Positions 17,365 through 26,162 are shown, counted from the first letter of the stretch. The stretch is DNA of 64,000 nucleotides from Alphaproteobacteria bacterium (GCA_900769705.1 CAAGHP010000014.1:1-64000), one strand, 5' to 3'. Made by a program: numbers and translations. The notes: generated by a model from the letters alone, not told the origin.

Positions 17365-18372
17365 ATGGCTAAAATCGAAAAAAAAGAAGAAGTTAAACCG
17401 GCCGAAGCGATTGCGGCTGAAAATAAATCTAAACCTGCCAAAAAAAGAAGCTATACCGGTTTGGTTTGTTTGATAATTCTGCTCTGCTGTGCCGGAGCGG
17501 TAACCTATAATATAGAGCTGACTAAAACGCTGAATGAAGATTTAGCCGCTCAACTGGCTGCCGATTATAATAAAAAAATAAATAATTTGAACAATAAAAT
17601 TGAACAGCAGTCAAATTTAATTGCTGATTTGCAGCGGAAACCGGCGGCGGAAAATGCTCTGCCAACAGTACAAAACGAATTATCGGCAGAACAAATTAAA
17701 CAGTTGGCGGCTGAAATTATTCCGTTGCTGCCGCGGAGCGAAGACTTTCAATATGATGCTGTTCGGGGTCAGGCTCCGGTTGCAGAAAAAAACAGCGCCG
17801 TTACCGCTCCGGAAGTTTTGCTCGCGGCCGGTGCTCTAACTGTCCGCGGTTTGGCCGAAGACGGCTTGCCGTTTGACTATGAAACAGAGGTTTTGCAGAT
17901 TTTAGCCACCGGCAACGAAACTGCTCTCGGCTATATAGCCAACATTAAGAAATACGCTGTTTCAGGGATTAAAGGTCGGGCTATGCTTATTAGCGAATTT
18001 AACAAAGTTTATGTCGATTTGAGCCGCCCTCAGATTGATAAATCAAATGAGCCGAAAGTTCAGGAGACTTGGGAGGAGGCCTTGTTGCGCCGTTTGAAAG
18101 AATTGGTGGTTTTCAAAAAACGTGAAGAAAAACCGGCGGTTGTTTTCCCGAAAAAGCCTGATGAAATTCATCAGCTTGTCAATAACGGCGATTTTGCCGA
18201 AGCTTTGAGCAAAATAAAAACCGACCGCAAATACGGTGATGTAAATTCTGCCGAGCTTAACTCTTGGATTTTGCAAACTCAAGACTATCTTGAATTTGAG
18301 CAGGCCATCAACGGTTTGATTATGAACTCTTTGGCTAATTTGCATTTGAAAGAGATGGAGCGCGCAAAATGA
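17365..18372 (+). CDS. Mitofilin/Mic60-like inner-membrane protein
   Basis: The 335-residue product has a short Lys-rich cytoplasmic tail, one membrane helix (about 36-55, TGLVCLIILLCCAGAVTYNI), a coiled coil (about 60-100, NKKINNLNNKIEQQSNLIADLQ) and a C-terminal helical domain (AAGALTVRGLAEDGLPFDYETEVLQIL) that matches the mitofilin-domain pattern. Alphaproteobacterial Mic60 shapes intracytoplasmic membranes and its gene is commonly near hem genes and tsaD, as here. Sequence identity in this family is low, so the call rests on architecture plus position. The ATG at 17365 follows AAAGGAT. It overlaps the next gene by four bases. Confidence 0.65.
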   Translation: MAKIEKKEEVKPAEAIAAENKSKPAKKRSYTGLVCLIILLCCAGAVTYNIELTKTLNEDLAAQLAADYNKKINNLNNKIEQQSNLIADLQRKPAAENALPTVQNELSAEQIKQLAAEIIPLLPRSEDFQYDAVRGQAPVAEKNSAVTAPEVLLAAGALTVRGLAEDGLPFDYETEVLQILATGNETALGYIANIKKYAVSGIKGRAMLISEFNKVYVDLSRPQIDKSNEPKVQETWEEALLRRLKELVVFKKREEKPAVVFPKKPDEIHQLVNNGDFAEALSKIKTDRKYGDVNSAELNSWILQTQDYLEFEQAINGLIMNSLANLHLKEMERAK

Positions 18373-19769
18373 GTATATCGGCATTGCAAAAAAATTGGCG
18401 GCAAAAATATGACTGTGTTCCGCAGCAGTTGGAAAAAGTAAAAAAAGTGCATTCGGTTGCAACCGCTTTCAATACTAATATCGATGCGGTTTTGAAAATC
18501 AGCGGCAAGCGTTTGAGCGAGCTGATTAAGACCGTCAATTTAAGCGAAGAGGAATTCAGCAATTCAAGGACTTTGCTGGAAACGCCGCAGGACGTGGTGC
18601 ACGGCATTGCCAAATGTTTTAGCCGCGGAATTGCCGAAGAATGGATTTGCGATGATAAAGTCATTTATGAATGGATGCAGCAAAATCTGGGCTATAATCG
18701 CTTGCAGATGGGCGGGCAAGGCGGAATTGTCGCTAATGCTTTGGCTGTGCTGGGCGTGCAGAATGTGTTTGTTCATACTAACTCACATCCGAAATTGCAG
18801 GCACAGCAATTTTTGCCGCTAGACAATCTTTTTGGCATAGATGAAAATGACAAGGCCTGCCGCGCTTGCGATATTGATCGTGCCGCCGAAACGCCGCTTG
18901 TTCATTGGATTATAGAATTTGATATCGGCGACTCGTTTATGGCTTGGGGTAAAGAATTTATTTGCCCAAAATCTAACCGTTTTATTGCTACCTATGATCC
19001 GGCAAATATTGATTTGGTTATAAATCAGGGTTTTGTAAAGCATCTGTCGCAGCACGGTTATGATTATTTGGTGCTTTCGGGCTATCATAATTTAACCTCT
19101 AAGCGCCGCGGCGTGGAGTTGGTAAACGAATCGGTAGCTTTGATAAAAGACTGGAAACTGCATAATCCTCAAGGTATTATTCATTTGGAATTGGCCTCTA
19201 CCCAAGATAAAAAAGTGCGAGCCGCCATTATTGAAAAAATTGCGCCGCTGGCAGATTCTTTGGGGCTGAATGAACGGGAAGCTCTTGATGCTTTGGAAGT
19301 TATAAACCCGCAGAAATACGATGAATTAGCCCATGAAGAATTAACTGCGCCTCGTTTGTTTGAGATTATCAGTATAATAAAGGCCAAAACAAAGGCACCG
19401 CGTATTCAGCTGCATTTATTTGGTTTGTACATTACCTTGCAAGATAAAGATTTTCGTATTACTCCGGAGCAGAACCTGCGCGGAATGATGCTGGCTTCAA
19501 CCGTTGCCGCCACCAAAGCCGGAACCGGCAAAATAGAAGAGCATGACAAGCTTTTATGGGCGCAGGGGAAAGATGTGTCGGAAATAAGTTTGAATAATTT
19601 GCAAGATTTGGCGGAATATCTGCAAAATCCGGAGCTTGTGCAAACCGGAATTTGCGAATATGAAGGCTGCAAGGTGATTGCCGTGCCGACCATTATTATT
19701 GAAAAGCCTCTGACTCTTGTCGGTATGGGCGACACAATTTCTTCGGTTTCTTTGATTGGAGCGAGATAG
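18369..19769 (+). CDS. ADP-dependent glucokinase/phosphofructokinase family sugar kinase
   Basis: The 466-residue product belongs to the ADP-specific glucokinase/phosphofructokinase family, best known from Euryarchaeota and animals, which uses ADP instead of ATP to phosphorylate glucose or fructose 6-phosphate. Seen here are FNTNIDAVLKISG near the start, MGGQGGIVANALAVLG (about 115-130), the SLGLNEREALDAL stretch and the catalytic TLVGMGDTISS with Asp455. The substrate cannot be chosen by eye. It overlaps the Mic60-like gene by four bases (ATGA). Such kinases are rare in Alphaproteobacteria; transfer is likely, although base use does not differ visibly from its neighbours. Confidence 0.88.
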   Translation: MSISALQKNWRQKYDCVPQQLEKVKKVHSVATAFNTNIDAVLKISGKRLSELIKTVNLSEEEFSNSRTLLETPQDVVHGIAKCFSRGIAEEWICDDKVIYEWMQQNLGYNRLQMGGQGGIVANALAVLGVQNVFVHTNSHPKLQAQQFLPLDNLFGIDENDKACRACDIDRAAETPLVHWIIEFDIGDSFMAWGKEFICPKSNRFIATYDPANIDLVINQGFVKHLSQHGYDYLVLSGYHNLTSKRRGVELVNESVALIKDWKLHNPQGIIHLELASTQDKKVRAAIIEKIAPLADSLGLNEREALDALEVINPQKYDELAHEELTAPRLFEIISIIKAKTKAPRIQLHLFGLYITLQDKDFRITPEQNLRGMMLASTVAATKAGTGKIEEHDKLLWAQGKDVSEISLNNLQDLAEYLQNPELVQTGICEYEGCKVIAVPTIIIEKPLTLVGMGDTISSVSLIGAR

Positions 19770-19792
19770 AAGGAAAAGGAACGGTGCAAAAA

Positions 19793-19851
19793 AATGTTGC
19801 GAATTTTAATTTGCAACATTTTTTGCAACATTATGTCTTAAATGCAACATT
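19793..19851. repeat. Cluster of TTGCAACATT repeats
   Basis: Three direct copies of (T)TGCAACATT lie at 19811-19820, 19823-19832 and 19843-19851, and an inverted AATGTTGC at 19793-19800. The stretch starts 24 bases past the kinase stop in non-coding DNA. It could be a protein-binding array or a degenerate hairpin of the transcript end. Confidence 0.6.
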
Positions 19852-19960
19852 TTAATGGTTTATATATTATTTATAATCCAATTTTTGCCGTTATTAACTT
19901 TTTCATCTGAGTTGATGACAATAAAAAAAGGCTAGGTTAGTGGGAAAATTCAGCATAAAA

Positions 19961-19985
19961 AAATACCGTCGGGGAGACGGTATTT
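19961..19985. terminator. Bidirectional terminator between kinase and pilin genes
   Basis: AAATACCGTC (19961-19970) pairs with GACGGTATTT (19976-19985); A-run before, T-run after. It sits between convergent genes and fits both, best placed for the pilin gene on the minus strand. Confidence 0.75.
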
Positions 19986-20031
19986 TTTTAGCATTACGCT
20001 TTGAGACTAACTTAAATATTTGCTCGGGAAA

Positions 20032-20703
20032 TCAGTAGTATTTCCAAGAAATAGAGCAGGTGTTACCGGAGGTGCAAGCACAAGCTGTAGCAGCGTCTGT
20101 TACTCTCAATGGAATTGGTTGAGTTGAACCACCAGGTGTGGCAATTACACCACTAGCAGCTGCTGCAGATGAACCAGCGTTACCAATGTAAATAGAATCC
20201 AAACCATTAGTTGAAGCTACTTGCGCTGCGGATGAAGAAGATTTTTTTACCTGCATAGCAATCAAGCCTGAAGAATAACCAGAACCCCAGTCATTGGTGG
20301 CTAAAGTGATGCAAGCTTCACGAGACAAGTTGTTGAATTCAATAATGAATGCTTTGCCATCAGCAGGAGATGCTGTTGTGCTGTTGGACTGTTTAATGAA
20401 TACAGGACCATTGAAAGCGTTGGTTAAAGTAGCATTATCACCGCTGTAAGCTGTACCCAGTTCATCTGGAACCACACCCATAGAAACGGCAGTACCGTTT
20501 GTTAAACCTGCATAAGTATTTTGCTGAGCATACAAAGTTTTGATGTTGGCAACCAACATAGAAACGTTGTCTGCAACTTTGTTTGTTTTGAATTTGTTCA
20601 TAGCTTTTGAATAGCCGGCAATACCACCAACGGACAATACACCGATAATAGCCAATACGCCCAGCATTTCAATCATGGAACGACCAGATTCGTTTACTCT
20701 CAT
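20032..20703 (-). CDS. Type IV pilin-like major subunit candidate
   Basis: The 223-residue product starts MRVNESG and then RSMIE with Glu +5 and the hydrophobic helix MLGVLAIIGVLSVGGIAGY, a short class III leader for a prepilin peptidase. Helix alpha-1 continues as NKVADNVSMLVANIKTLY. The globular domain has AFIIEFNNLSREAC and a Ser/Ala-rich segment near residues 150-190, with C-terminal cysteines (CACTSGNTCS). An AGGAG site, a clear promoter and a long leader suggest strong expression. No pilus machinery is nearby. It is related to the proteins at 9235 and 46081. Confidence 0.85.
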   Translation of the reverse strand: MRVNESGRSMIEMLGVLAIIGVLSVGGIAGYSKAMNKFKTNKVADNVSMLVANIKTLYAQQNTYAGLTNGTAVSMGVVPDELGTAYSGDNATLTNAFNGPVFIKQSNSTTASPADGKAFIIEFNNLSREACITLATNDWGSGYSSGLIAMQVKKSSSSAAQVASTNGLDSIYIGNAGSSAAAASGVIATPGGSTQPIPLRVTDAATACACTSGNTCSISWKYY

Positions 20704-20819
20704 TGTTTTTCTCCTAAAAAATATGTTATGAGCCTCCTAAGCTCAAGTTAGAATTATATTCGCAAGAATCTCCTAAATTCCGCTGGAAGTAAAAATACTT
20801 CTTAATTATTTCAATTTTC

Positions 20820-20848
20820 TTAATATCATAAAATTTTGCATTTTGCAA
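20820..20848 (-). promoter_or_regulatory. Promoter of the pilin-like gene
   Basis: On the minus strand TTGCAA (20848-20843), a 17-base spacer and TATTAA (20825-20820) precede the pilin by about 110 bases of untranslated leader. The rest of 20704-21123 holds no gene. Confidence 0.5.
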
Positions 20849-21040
20849 TAAGCTATGGGTTATATTACTTTGGTAATACGGTTGATTATACAGCATTTTT
20901 TGCGTTTTTTTGTTAAAAATACAGGTAAAATGCTGCGGTTATAAAATGAGAAAAAACGGCGGAAGAGCAATTTTTTTCTAGATTGCTTCGCTTTACTTGC
21001 AATGACAATAGGGATAGGTTGATATGTTGTTTTTATTACT

Positions 21041-21084
21041 CCTCACCCGACACTTTTTGTCGACCTCTTCCGCAGGGGGCGAGG
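21041..21084. repeat. Intergenic inverted-repeat element
   Basis: CCTCACCC (21041-21048) faces GGGCGAGG (21077-21084) with an inner hairpin CGACA/TGTCG. The string GATTGCTTCG stands on both sides (near 20982 and 21091). This looks like a dispersed intergenic repeat of the kind found in rickettsial and other alphaproteobacterial genomes; copy number cannot be seen from one window. Confidence 0.45.
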
Positions 21085-21123
21085 TTATTGGATTGCTTCG
21101 AGTCATTATATTGAAAAACAAAT

Positions 21124-21198
21124 TGGTAGTTCCGGGCAGAGTTGAACTGCCGACCCATCCATGTGAAGGATATGTGATAACCGTTTCACCACAGAACT
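21124..21198 (-). tRNA. tRNA-Val(CAC)
   Basis: A 75-base cloverleaf including an encoded CCA (TGG at 21124-21126 on the plus strand). Acceptor arms AGTTCTG and CGGAACT pair with one G-U. The anticodon loop TTCACAT gives CAC (plus-strand 21163-21165), decoding GUG. The T arm has GTTCAA. It is the second of a tandem Val pair. Confidence 0.9.
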
Positions 21199-21205
21199 AA
21201 AAGAT

Positions 21206-21280
21206 TGGTAGTTCCGCGCAGAGTTGAACTGCAGACTCATCCATGTCAAGGATACGTGATAACCGTTTCACCACGGAACT
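21206..21280 (-). tRNA. tRNA-Val(GAC)
   Basis: A 75-base cloverleaf with encoded CCA, acceptor AGTTCCG/CGGAACT perfect, anticodon loop TTGACAT giving GAC (plus-strand 21245-21247) for GUU/GUC. It is nearly identical to the neighbour seven bases away except at the anticodon and a few stem positions, so the two arose by duplication. Confidence 0.92.
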
Positions 21281-21339
21281 GCTTTTTACAAAAGTGTATA
21301 ATAATCAGATTTTACGGCTTGTCAAACCTTAATTTAGAA

Positions 21340-21370
21340 AAAATCCCTTGCTTTGCACACAAGGGATTTT
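21340..21370 (-). terminator. Terminator after the small lipoprotein gene
   Basis: An 11-bp stem (21340-21350 with 21360-21370) lies nine bases beyond the lipoprotein stop; on the minus strand it ends in a T-run. Confidence 0.75.
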
Positions 21371-21378
21371 GCATTTTT

Positions 21379-21681
21379 TTAGTTGTTGCTCAGCGTTTTC
21401 AAATTATTGATGATGTTGACGGCGGCGGTTTGTGATTCTTCACTGATGCCGGCAGCCTGCAAAGCTAATTTTTTCAGACATGTATTGGTAATGTCCTTAG
21501 AAGTTTCACTGACGGTGTTGACAAACAAGGTGCCGTTATAAAGGCGGGTGTTTGCCTCATTCAGCATGCAAGCCTGCATTTTTTGACGTGGAGAGGCATC
21601 GGTTGAAGCCGTGGTATATTGCGACATATTTTCACAAGCGCCCAACAGCAATACGGCAGCTAAAAAATAAACTTTTTTCAT
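21379..21681 (-). CDS. Small lipoprotein of unknown function
   Basis: The 100-residue product has a lipobox LLLGAC (Cys near residue 16) after MKKVYFLAAVLLLGAC. The mature part is mainly helical with two further cysteines (ACMLNEAN and NTCLKK) that may form a disulfide. It would be anchored to the inner face of the outer membrane. I do not recognise the family. A terminator follows directly and lnt ends the next operon upstream. Confidence 0.75.
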   Translation of the reverse strand: MKKVYFLAAVLLLGACENMSQYTTASTDASPRQKMQACMLNEANTRLYNGTLFVNTVSETSKDITNTCLKKLALQAAGISEESQTAAVNIINNLKTLSNN

Positions 21682-21764
21682 TTTTAATCCTTTAGTTCTG
21701 ATTGTTATAATTGTTTAGCGTCAGATATACGATAATCTTGTTAAAAATTTGTTATCAAAAAATT

Positions 21765-23342
21765 TTATATGCCGGCTGATTTTGCTTTTTGCAAAAAATT
21801 GAAGCAGGCTGAAATAATAACCAACAGCATAGCAACAATAAGCGGAATTTTGTTGCCGTATTCTCCGAACAATGTTTGGTGTGACATACTGATTTTAACC
21901 GTGTCATCAATATAACCGCGTTCAGATAAACCGATTTGCGATGTGATTATTCCATAGGGATTTATCACAGCGCTGATACCGCTGTTGGCACTGCGGACAA
22001 TAGAAATTCCTTCTTCCACCGCCCGCATCTGTGCCGCAACCAAATGCTGATAAGGTCCGGCGCTGATACCATACCAGCCGTCATTTGTCAGCACTACAGC
22101 CCATTTAGGCTTATTCTGCCTGCGCACAATTTGTCCGGAAAAAATAACTTCATAGCAGATAAGCGGCGCAAACTCGGCATAACCGTCCAGTTTCAGCGTT
22201 TGATATTTTTCGCCTTTGCCGAATTGCCCAATCATATTGGTCAGCGGCTTTATCCATTTTGGCAGATATTTACGCAACGGAATGTATTCGCCAAACGGAA
22301 CTAAATGGTTTTTACTGTATATATCATGAATTTGCCCAAAATAATCCATCGCCGCCAGAGAGTTATATAATAAATAGTCGCCGGTGTTTGTGTCGTAGCC
22401 GTCCTGCAGCATTCCCGCCAGCAAATAGCCTTTGGGCGGCACCGCTTCTTGCGCCATAAGCCGATGCTCTAAATCATAGGCCAAATTAAACGGCGAGGCG
22501 GTTTCTCCCCAAACAACAAAATCAATATTTTCAAGCCCTTCGGCGCGGCTTAAATCCACATATTGCGCAAAATTTTTTTCAATGGCATCGCGGCTCCATT
22601 TCATAGTTTGCGGAATGCTCGGCTGTACCAAACGCACGCGAATTTGCTCTCCAACGTTTAATTTACCCCATTGCACTAAAGCAAAATCGCCGTATATGTA
22701 TAGCCCCGAAATCAGCAGCAAAGAGCAAAGCGGCGCCCAAAGGTTGCGCTTGTTTGGTTTTAGCAGCCAAATCGCCGGCAGCGTCGCGATAATCACAATC
22801 AGCATAGATAGACCATAAGTTCCCCACCAAGCCAAAGTTTGCAGCCACAGTGGATTAAACGCCAACACCGAACCAAGCGGATTCCACGGAAAACCGGTTA
22901 AAAACACGCTGCGCAGCCATTCTGCGCTAAAATACCAGCCGGCGGCCAGCAGTAAAATCTTGCTGAATATGTTTTTGCCCAGTTTCATCACCGCAAACGG
23001 AAAAATCGTAAACAGACCAAAAAATCCGCCGCCCAAAAGCAATACAAAAGGATAAAGCCAGCCGGTTTTAGCCGCGTCTATCAAAAGCGCGTTGCCAATC
23101 CAATAAAATCCGGCGGAAAAATAACCGAAACCGAACCAATATCCAATAGCCGACAAACGTTTTACGGAGCTTTGCTCCTGACTCAATGCAAACACACCGC
23201 AAAAAGCCGTAAACACTGCCCATGTATGATAAAACGGCGGCAAAGCGGCAACCAGCAACAAACCAAACAGCAGCGCCGAGGTTTTATATTTCCGCGCTGC
23301 CGTCTCGCAAATTTTTTGCCATATTGCCTTTAGTTTTGCCAC
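21765..23342 (-). CDS. lnt: Apolipoprotein N-acyltransferase
   Basis: Lnt adds the third acyl chain to lipoproteins in the inner membrane. The 525-residue product has about six N-terminal membrane helices, then a carbon-nitrogen hydrolase domain with the triad in VVWGETASPF (Glu), YSKNHLVPFGEYIPLR (Lys) and PLICYEVIF (Cys), and a last helix near the C-terminus. It is the end of miaB-phoH-ybeY-lnt. The CorC/YbeX gene that normally sits between ybeY and lnt is absent; lnt starts immediately after the ybeY stop. Confidence 0.96.
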   Translation of the reverse strand: MAKLKAIWQKICETAARKYKTSALLFGLLLVAALPPFYHTWAVFTAFCGVFALSQEQSSVKRLSAIGYWFGFGYFSAGFYWIGNALLIDAAKTGWLYPFVLLLGGGFFGLFTIFPFAVMKLGKNIFSKILLLAAGWYFSAEWLRSVFLTGFPWNPLGSVLAFNPLWLQTLAWWGTYGLSMLIVIIATLPAIWLLKPNKRNLWAPLCSLLLISGLYIYGDFALVQWGKLNVGEQIRVRLVQPSIPQTMKWSRDAIEKNFAQYVDLSRAEGLENIDFVVWGETASPFNLAYDLEHRLMAQEAVPPKGYLLAGMLQDGYDTNTGDYLLYNSLAAMDYFGQIHDIYSKNHLVPFGEYIPLRKYLPKWIKPLTNMIGQFGKGEKYQTLKLDGYAEFAPLICYEVIFSGQIVRRQNKPKWAVVLTNDGWYGISAGPYQHLVAAQMRAVEEGISIVRSANSGISAVINPYGIITSQIGLSERGYIDDTVKISMSHQTLFGEYGNKIPLIVAMLLVIISACFNFLQKAKSAGI

Positions 23343-23864
23343 TTAGTTTTCCTTATACGGATTTGCAATGCCCATAGACTGCAGAATTTCTATTTCAAAA
23401 CCTTCCATGTATTCGGCTTCATCTTCTGTTTGGTGGTCAAACCCAAGCAAGTGCAACAAACCATGCGTCAGCAAATGGCAATAATGGTCATGCAGAGAAA
23501 TACCTTCGATATCGGCTTCTTTCTGCATGGTTTCAAACGCAATGATGATGTCACCGAGCTCAATTTCCTGATATAAATCACGCTCTTGCGCAAAGCCCTC
23601 AAAATCTACATTGGCAAAAGACAAAACATTGGTAGGTTTATCCATGCCGCGGAACTCTTTGTTTAGCGCATGCACGCGTTTATCGCTGCTTAGACAGACG
23701 TTGACAATAACCGGCAGACCGGAATGCAGAACTTCTGATTCGGTATGTTCAGCCACATAGTCAAACACGGCGTTTTTTACGTCTTCCGACACTTTTTCTA
23801 TTTGAGAAACCGCCGAACTCCAGCGAGTGTCCTCAATATCTAAATTCAAAAAACTATCAATCAT
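23343..23864 (-). CDS. ybeY: Endoribonuclease YbeY
   Basis: YbeY is a zinc endoribonuclease for 16S 3'-end maturation and ribosome quality control. The 173-residue product has the motif HGLLHLLGFDH giving the three zinc histidines, and FRGMDKPTNVLSF before it. The start at 23864 (MIDSFLNLDIEDTRW) overlaps phoH by eight bases; longer in-frame versions would extend deep into phoH and have no family support. Confidence 0.94.
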   Translation of the reverse strand: MIDSFLNLDIEDTRWSSAVSQIEKVSEDVKNAVFDYVAEHTESEVLHSGLPVIVNVCLSSDKRVHALNKEFRGMDKPTNVLSFANVDFEGFAQERDLYQEIELGDIIIAFETMQKEADIEGISLHDHYCHLLTHGLLHLLGFDHQTEDEAEYMEGFEIEILQSMGIANPYKEN

Positions 23865-24825
23865 GTTCTTCTTGCAACTTCTTGCTTTTTTCTTCATAGG
23901 CCTGAACAATTTTAGCCACCAAACCATGACGCACAACATCGTTGGAACTGAATGTCACCGAAGAAATATTCGGCACATTGCGCAAAGTATCCAAAGCATC
24001 GCGCAAACCGGAAATCACGCCGCGCGGCAAGTCTACCTGACTCAAGTCTCCGTTGACCACCATGCGGGAATTTTCGCCTAAACGGGTTAAAAACATTTTC
24101 ATTTGCATCGGCGTGGTGTTTTGAGCCTCATCCAAAATCACAAACGAATTTGCCAAAGTACGACCGCGCATAAACGCCAGCGGAGCAATTTCAATTTCGC
24201 CCAGCGCCAGTTTTTTATCCACCTGTTCAGCCGGCAGCATTTCGTACAAAGCGTCATACAACGGACGCAGATACGGGTCAACTTTTTCTTTCAAATCCCC
24301 CGGTAAAAATCCCAGATTTTCGCCGGCCTCTACAGCCGGACGCGACAGAATGATTTTATCAATAGTGCCTTCAAGCATCATTGAAACAGCCAAGGCTACA
24401 GCCAGATATGTCTTACCCGTGCCGGCAGGGCCAAGGCCGAATACCAGCTCGTTTTTCATCATTTCCTGAATATATTTCGCTTGGGTGGCCGAACGCGGAT
24501 AGATATAGCGTTTTTTAGTTTTCAACACAATGTCATTTAGGTTTTGCTTATCATCTTCCGTATGGCATTCTCCGCTCATTCGCACGGCGGCTTTGACTTC
24601 TTGCTCACCGATTTCAATTCCGCGGCTTACTTTATTATAAAGCAGTTCAATAGCATTTTTAGCGCTTTCAACATCGCTGGCGGCGCCTTTAACCGTGAGT
24701 TGATTGCCAAAGCTCAAAATTTCGACATTCAGCATTTTTTCTATCAGGCGCAGATTAGAATCCGCCGCTCCCACAAGCTGTTGCACAAGTTGATTGTTAA
24801 ACAGTTCAAAACAAATTTCAGCCAT
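23857..24825 (-). CDS. phoH: PhoH family ATPase
   Basis: PhoH-like proteins are RNA-associated P-loop ATPases linked with YbeY in RNA metabolism. The 322 residues have a KH-like N-terminal portion (about 25-75), Walker A GPAGTGKTYLAVALA, the GFLPGDLKEKVDPYLRPLYDAL segment and Walker B FVILDEAQNTT. It starts two bases after the miaB stop. Confidence 0.95.
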   Translation of the reverse strand: MAEICFELFNNQLVQQLVGAADSNLRLIEKMLNVEILSFGNQLTVKGAASDVESAKNAIELLYNKVSRGIEIGEQEVKAAVRMSGECHTEDDKQNLNDIVLKTKKRYIYPRSATQAKYIQEMMKNELVFGLGPAGTGKTYLAVALAVSMMLEGTIDKIILSRPAVEAGENLGFLPGDLKEKVDPYLRPLYDALYEMLPAEQVDKKLALGEIEIAPLAFMRGRTLANSFVILDEAQNTTPMQMKMFLTRLGENSRMVVNGDLSQVDLPRGVISGLRDALDTLRNVPNISSVTFSSNDVVRHGLVAKIVQAYEEKSKKLQEEHD

Positions 24826-24827
24826 GG

Positions 24828-26162
24828 TTAAATCTCCTTTCCGCTTAAAGAGTTTGTGGTAGCTTCGGTAACTTCCACGTCTATGATTTTATTTATATTA
24901 GCACTTTCCGTTTCAATATGCAAGTTCTGCATATACGGAGTGCGTCCGATAAGTTGGCCTTTATGGCGGCCTTTTTGCTCAAACAGCACCGGCATAACTT
25001 TGCCGACACAGGATTTGTTGAACGCTTCTTGATAAGAAAACAACAGGTTCTGCAAAATATTCAAGCGCTCTTTTTTAACTTTTTCTTCTACCTGATTCGG
25101 CATAACTGCGGCCGGAGTTCCGGCACGGCGGCTGTATTTGAAAGAAAACGCCTGAATATATTTTACTTTATTGACAACATCCAATGTTGCTTGAAAATCT
25201 TCTTCTGTTTCTCCCGGAAAGCCGACAATAAAATCAGACGACATCCGCAAATCCGGATTAGCTTCCTGCAATTTTTCAACAATCCTTAAATAGTCGCCGG
25301 AAGTGTGACGGCGGTTCATCGCTTTTAAGATTTTATCCGAACCGGATTGAATAGGCAGATGCAGATAAGGCATTAAAACCTTTAAGTCGCGGTGGCAGGC
25401 AATTAAGTCGTCATTTACATCTGCTGGATATGAAGTGGTGTAGCGCAGGCGTTTTAAGCCGTCCAGTTCTGCCACACGGCGCAGTAAATAGGCTAAATCG
25501 CGTTCTTTGCCGTTTTCATCTTCGCCGTGATATGAGTTTACATTCTGCCCCAGCAAATTTAATTCCAGAGTACCTGTGGCAATCAGACGTTTTGCCTCTT
25601 TCAGTACTTCGGCAACCGGACGCGAATATTCGGCGCCGCGGGTATACGGCACTACACAATAGGTGCAAAAATTGTTGCAGCCCTCCTGCACCGCTAAATA
25701 TGAACAAGCGCCTTGGGCTTTGTTTTCCGGTAGAAAATCAAATTTGCTGTCGGCGGAAAATTCTGTGTCTACCAAACCGGCATGACCTTTTTTGTGCTCT
25801 ATTTCTTTCAGCATCTGCGGAATTTTATAGTACATCTGCGGGCCAACGGCAAAATCAACGAACGGCGCGCGTTTGACAATTTGTTCATCTTCGGCCTGCA
25901 CCACGCAGCCGGCCACGCCGATAACGGTTTTTTTGCCGTTTTCCAAACGTTCGTCGGCAATTTCGCGGGCTCGTCCTAAATCCGAAAATAATTTTTCGGC
26001 TGCCTTTTCGCGTATGTGGCAGGTATTGAATAGCACTAAATCGGCGTCTTCTTGTTTTTTAGCTTCTTCATAGCCTTCTTTTTTCAGCATATCGGCAATG
26101 CGCGAAGAATCGTAGACATTCATTTGGCAGCCAAAAGTTTTGATAAAATATTTTTTAGACAC
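24828..26162 (-). CDS. miaB: tRNA-2-methylthio-N6-dimethylallyladenosine synthase MiaB
   Basis: MiaB is a radical-SAM methylthiotransferase for i6A37 of tRNA. The 444 residues hold the N-terminal cluster cysteines (FGCQMN, NTCHIRE, GCVVQ), the radical-SAM CNNFCTYC motif, and a C-terminal TRAM domain. The start codon is GTG at 26162, matching the conserved MSKKYFIKTFGCQMN opening. It leads the operon with phoH, ybeY and lnt. Confidence 0.96.
   Translation of the reverse strand: MSKKYFIKTFGCQMNVYDSSRIADMLKKEGYEEAKKQEDADLVLFNTCHIREKAAEKLFSDLGRAREIADERLENGKKTVIGVAGCVVQAEDEQIVKRAPFVDFAVGPQMYYKIPQMLKEIEHKKGHAGLVDTEFSADSKFDFLPENKAQGACSYLAVQEGCNNFCTYCVVPYTRGAEYSRPVAEVLKEAKRLIATGTLELNLLGQNVNSYHGEDENGKERDLAYLLRRVAELDGLKRLRYTTSYPADVNDDLIACHRDLKVLMPYLHLPIQSGSDKILKAMNRRHTSGDYLRIVEKLQEANPDLRMSSDFIVGFPGETEEDFQATLDVVNKVKYIQAFSFKYSRRAGTPAAVMPNQVEEKVKKERLNILQNLLFSYQEAFNKSCVGKVMPVLFEQKGRHKGQLIGRTPYMQNLHIETESANINKIIDVEVTEATTNSLSGKEI

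Noticed and set aside
21205..21435. 76-codon frame on the plus strand
   Set aside because: It lies across the tRNA-Val(GAC) gene and a terminator.
23865..23939. 25-codon N-terminal extension of YbeY
   Set aside because: It lies within phoH and does not match the family; the overlap start at 23864 is better.
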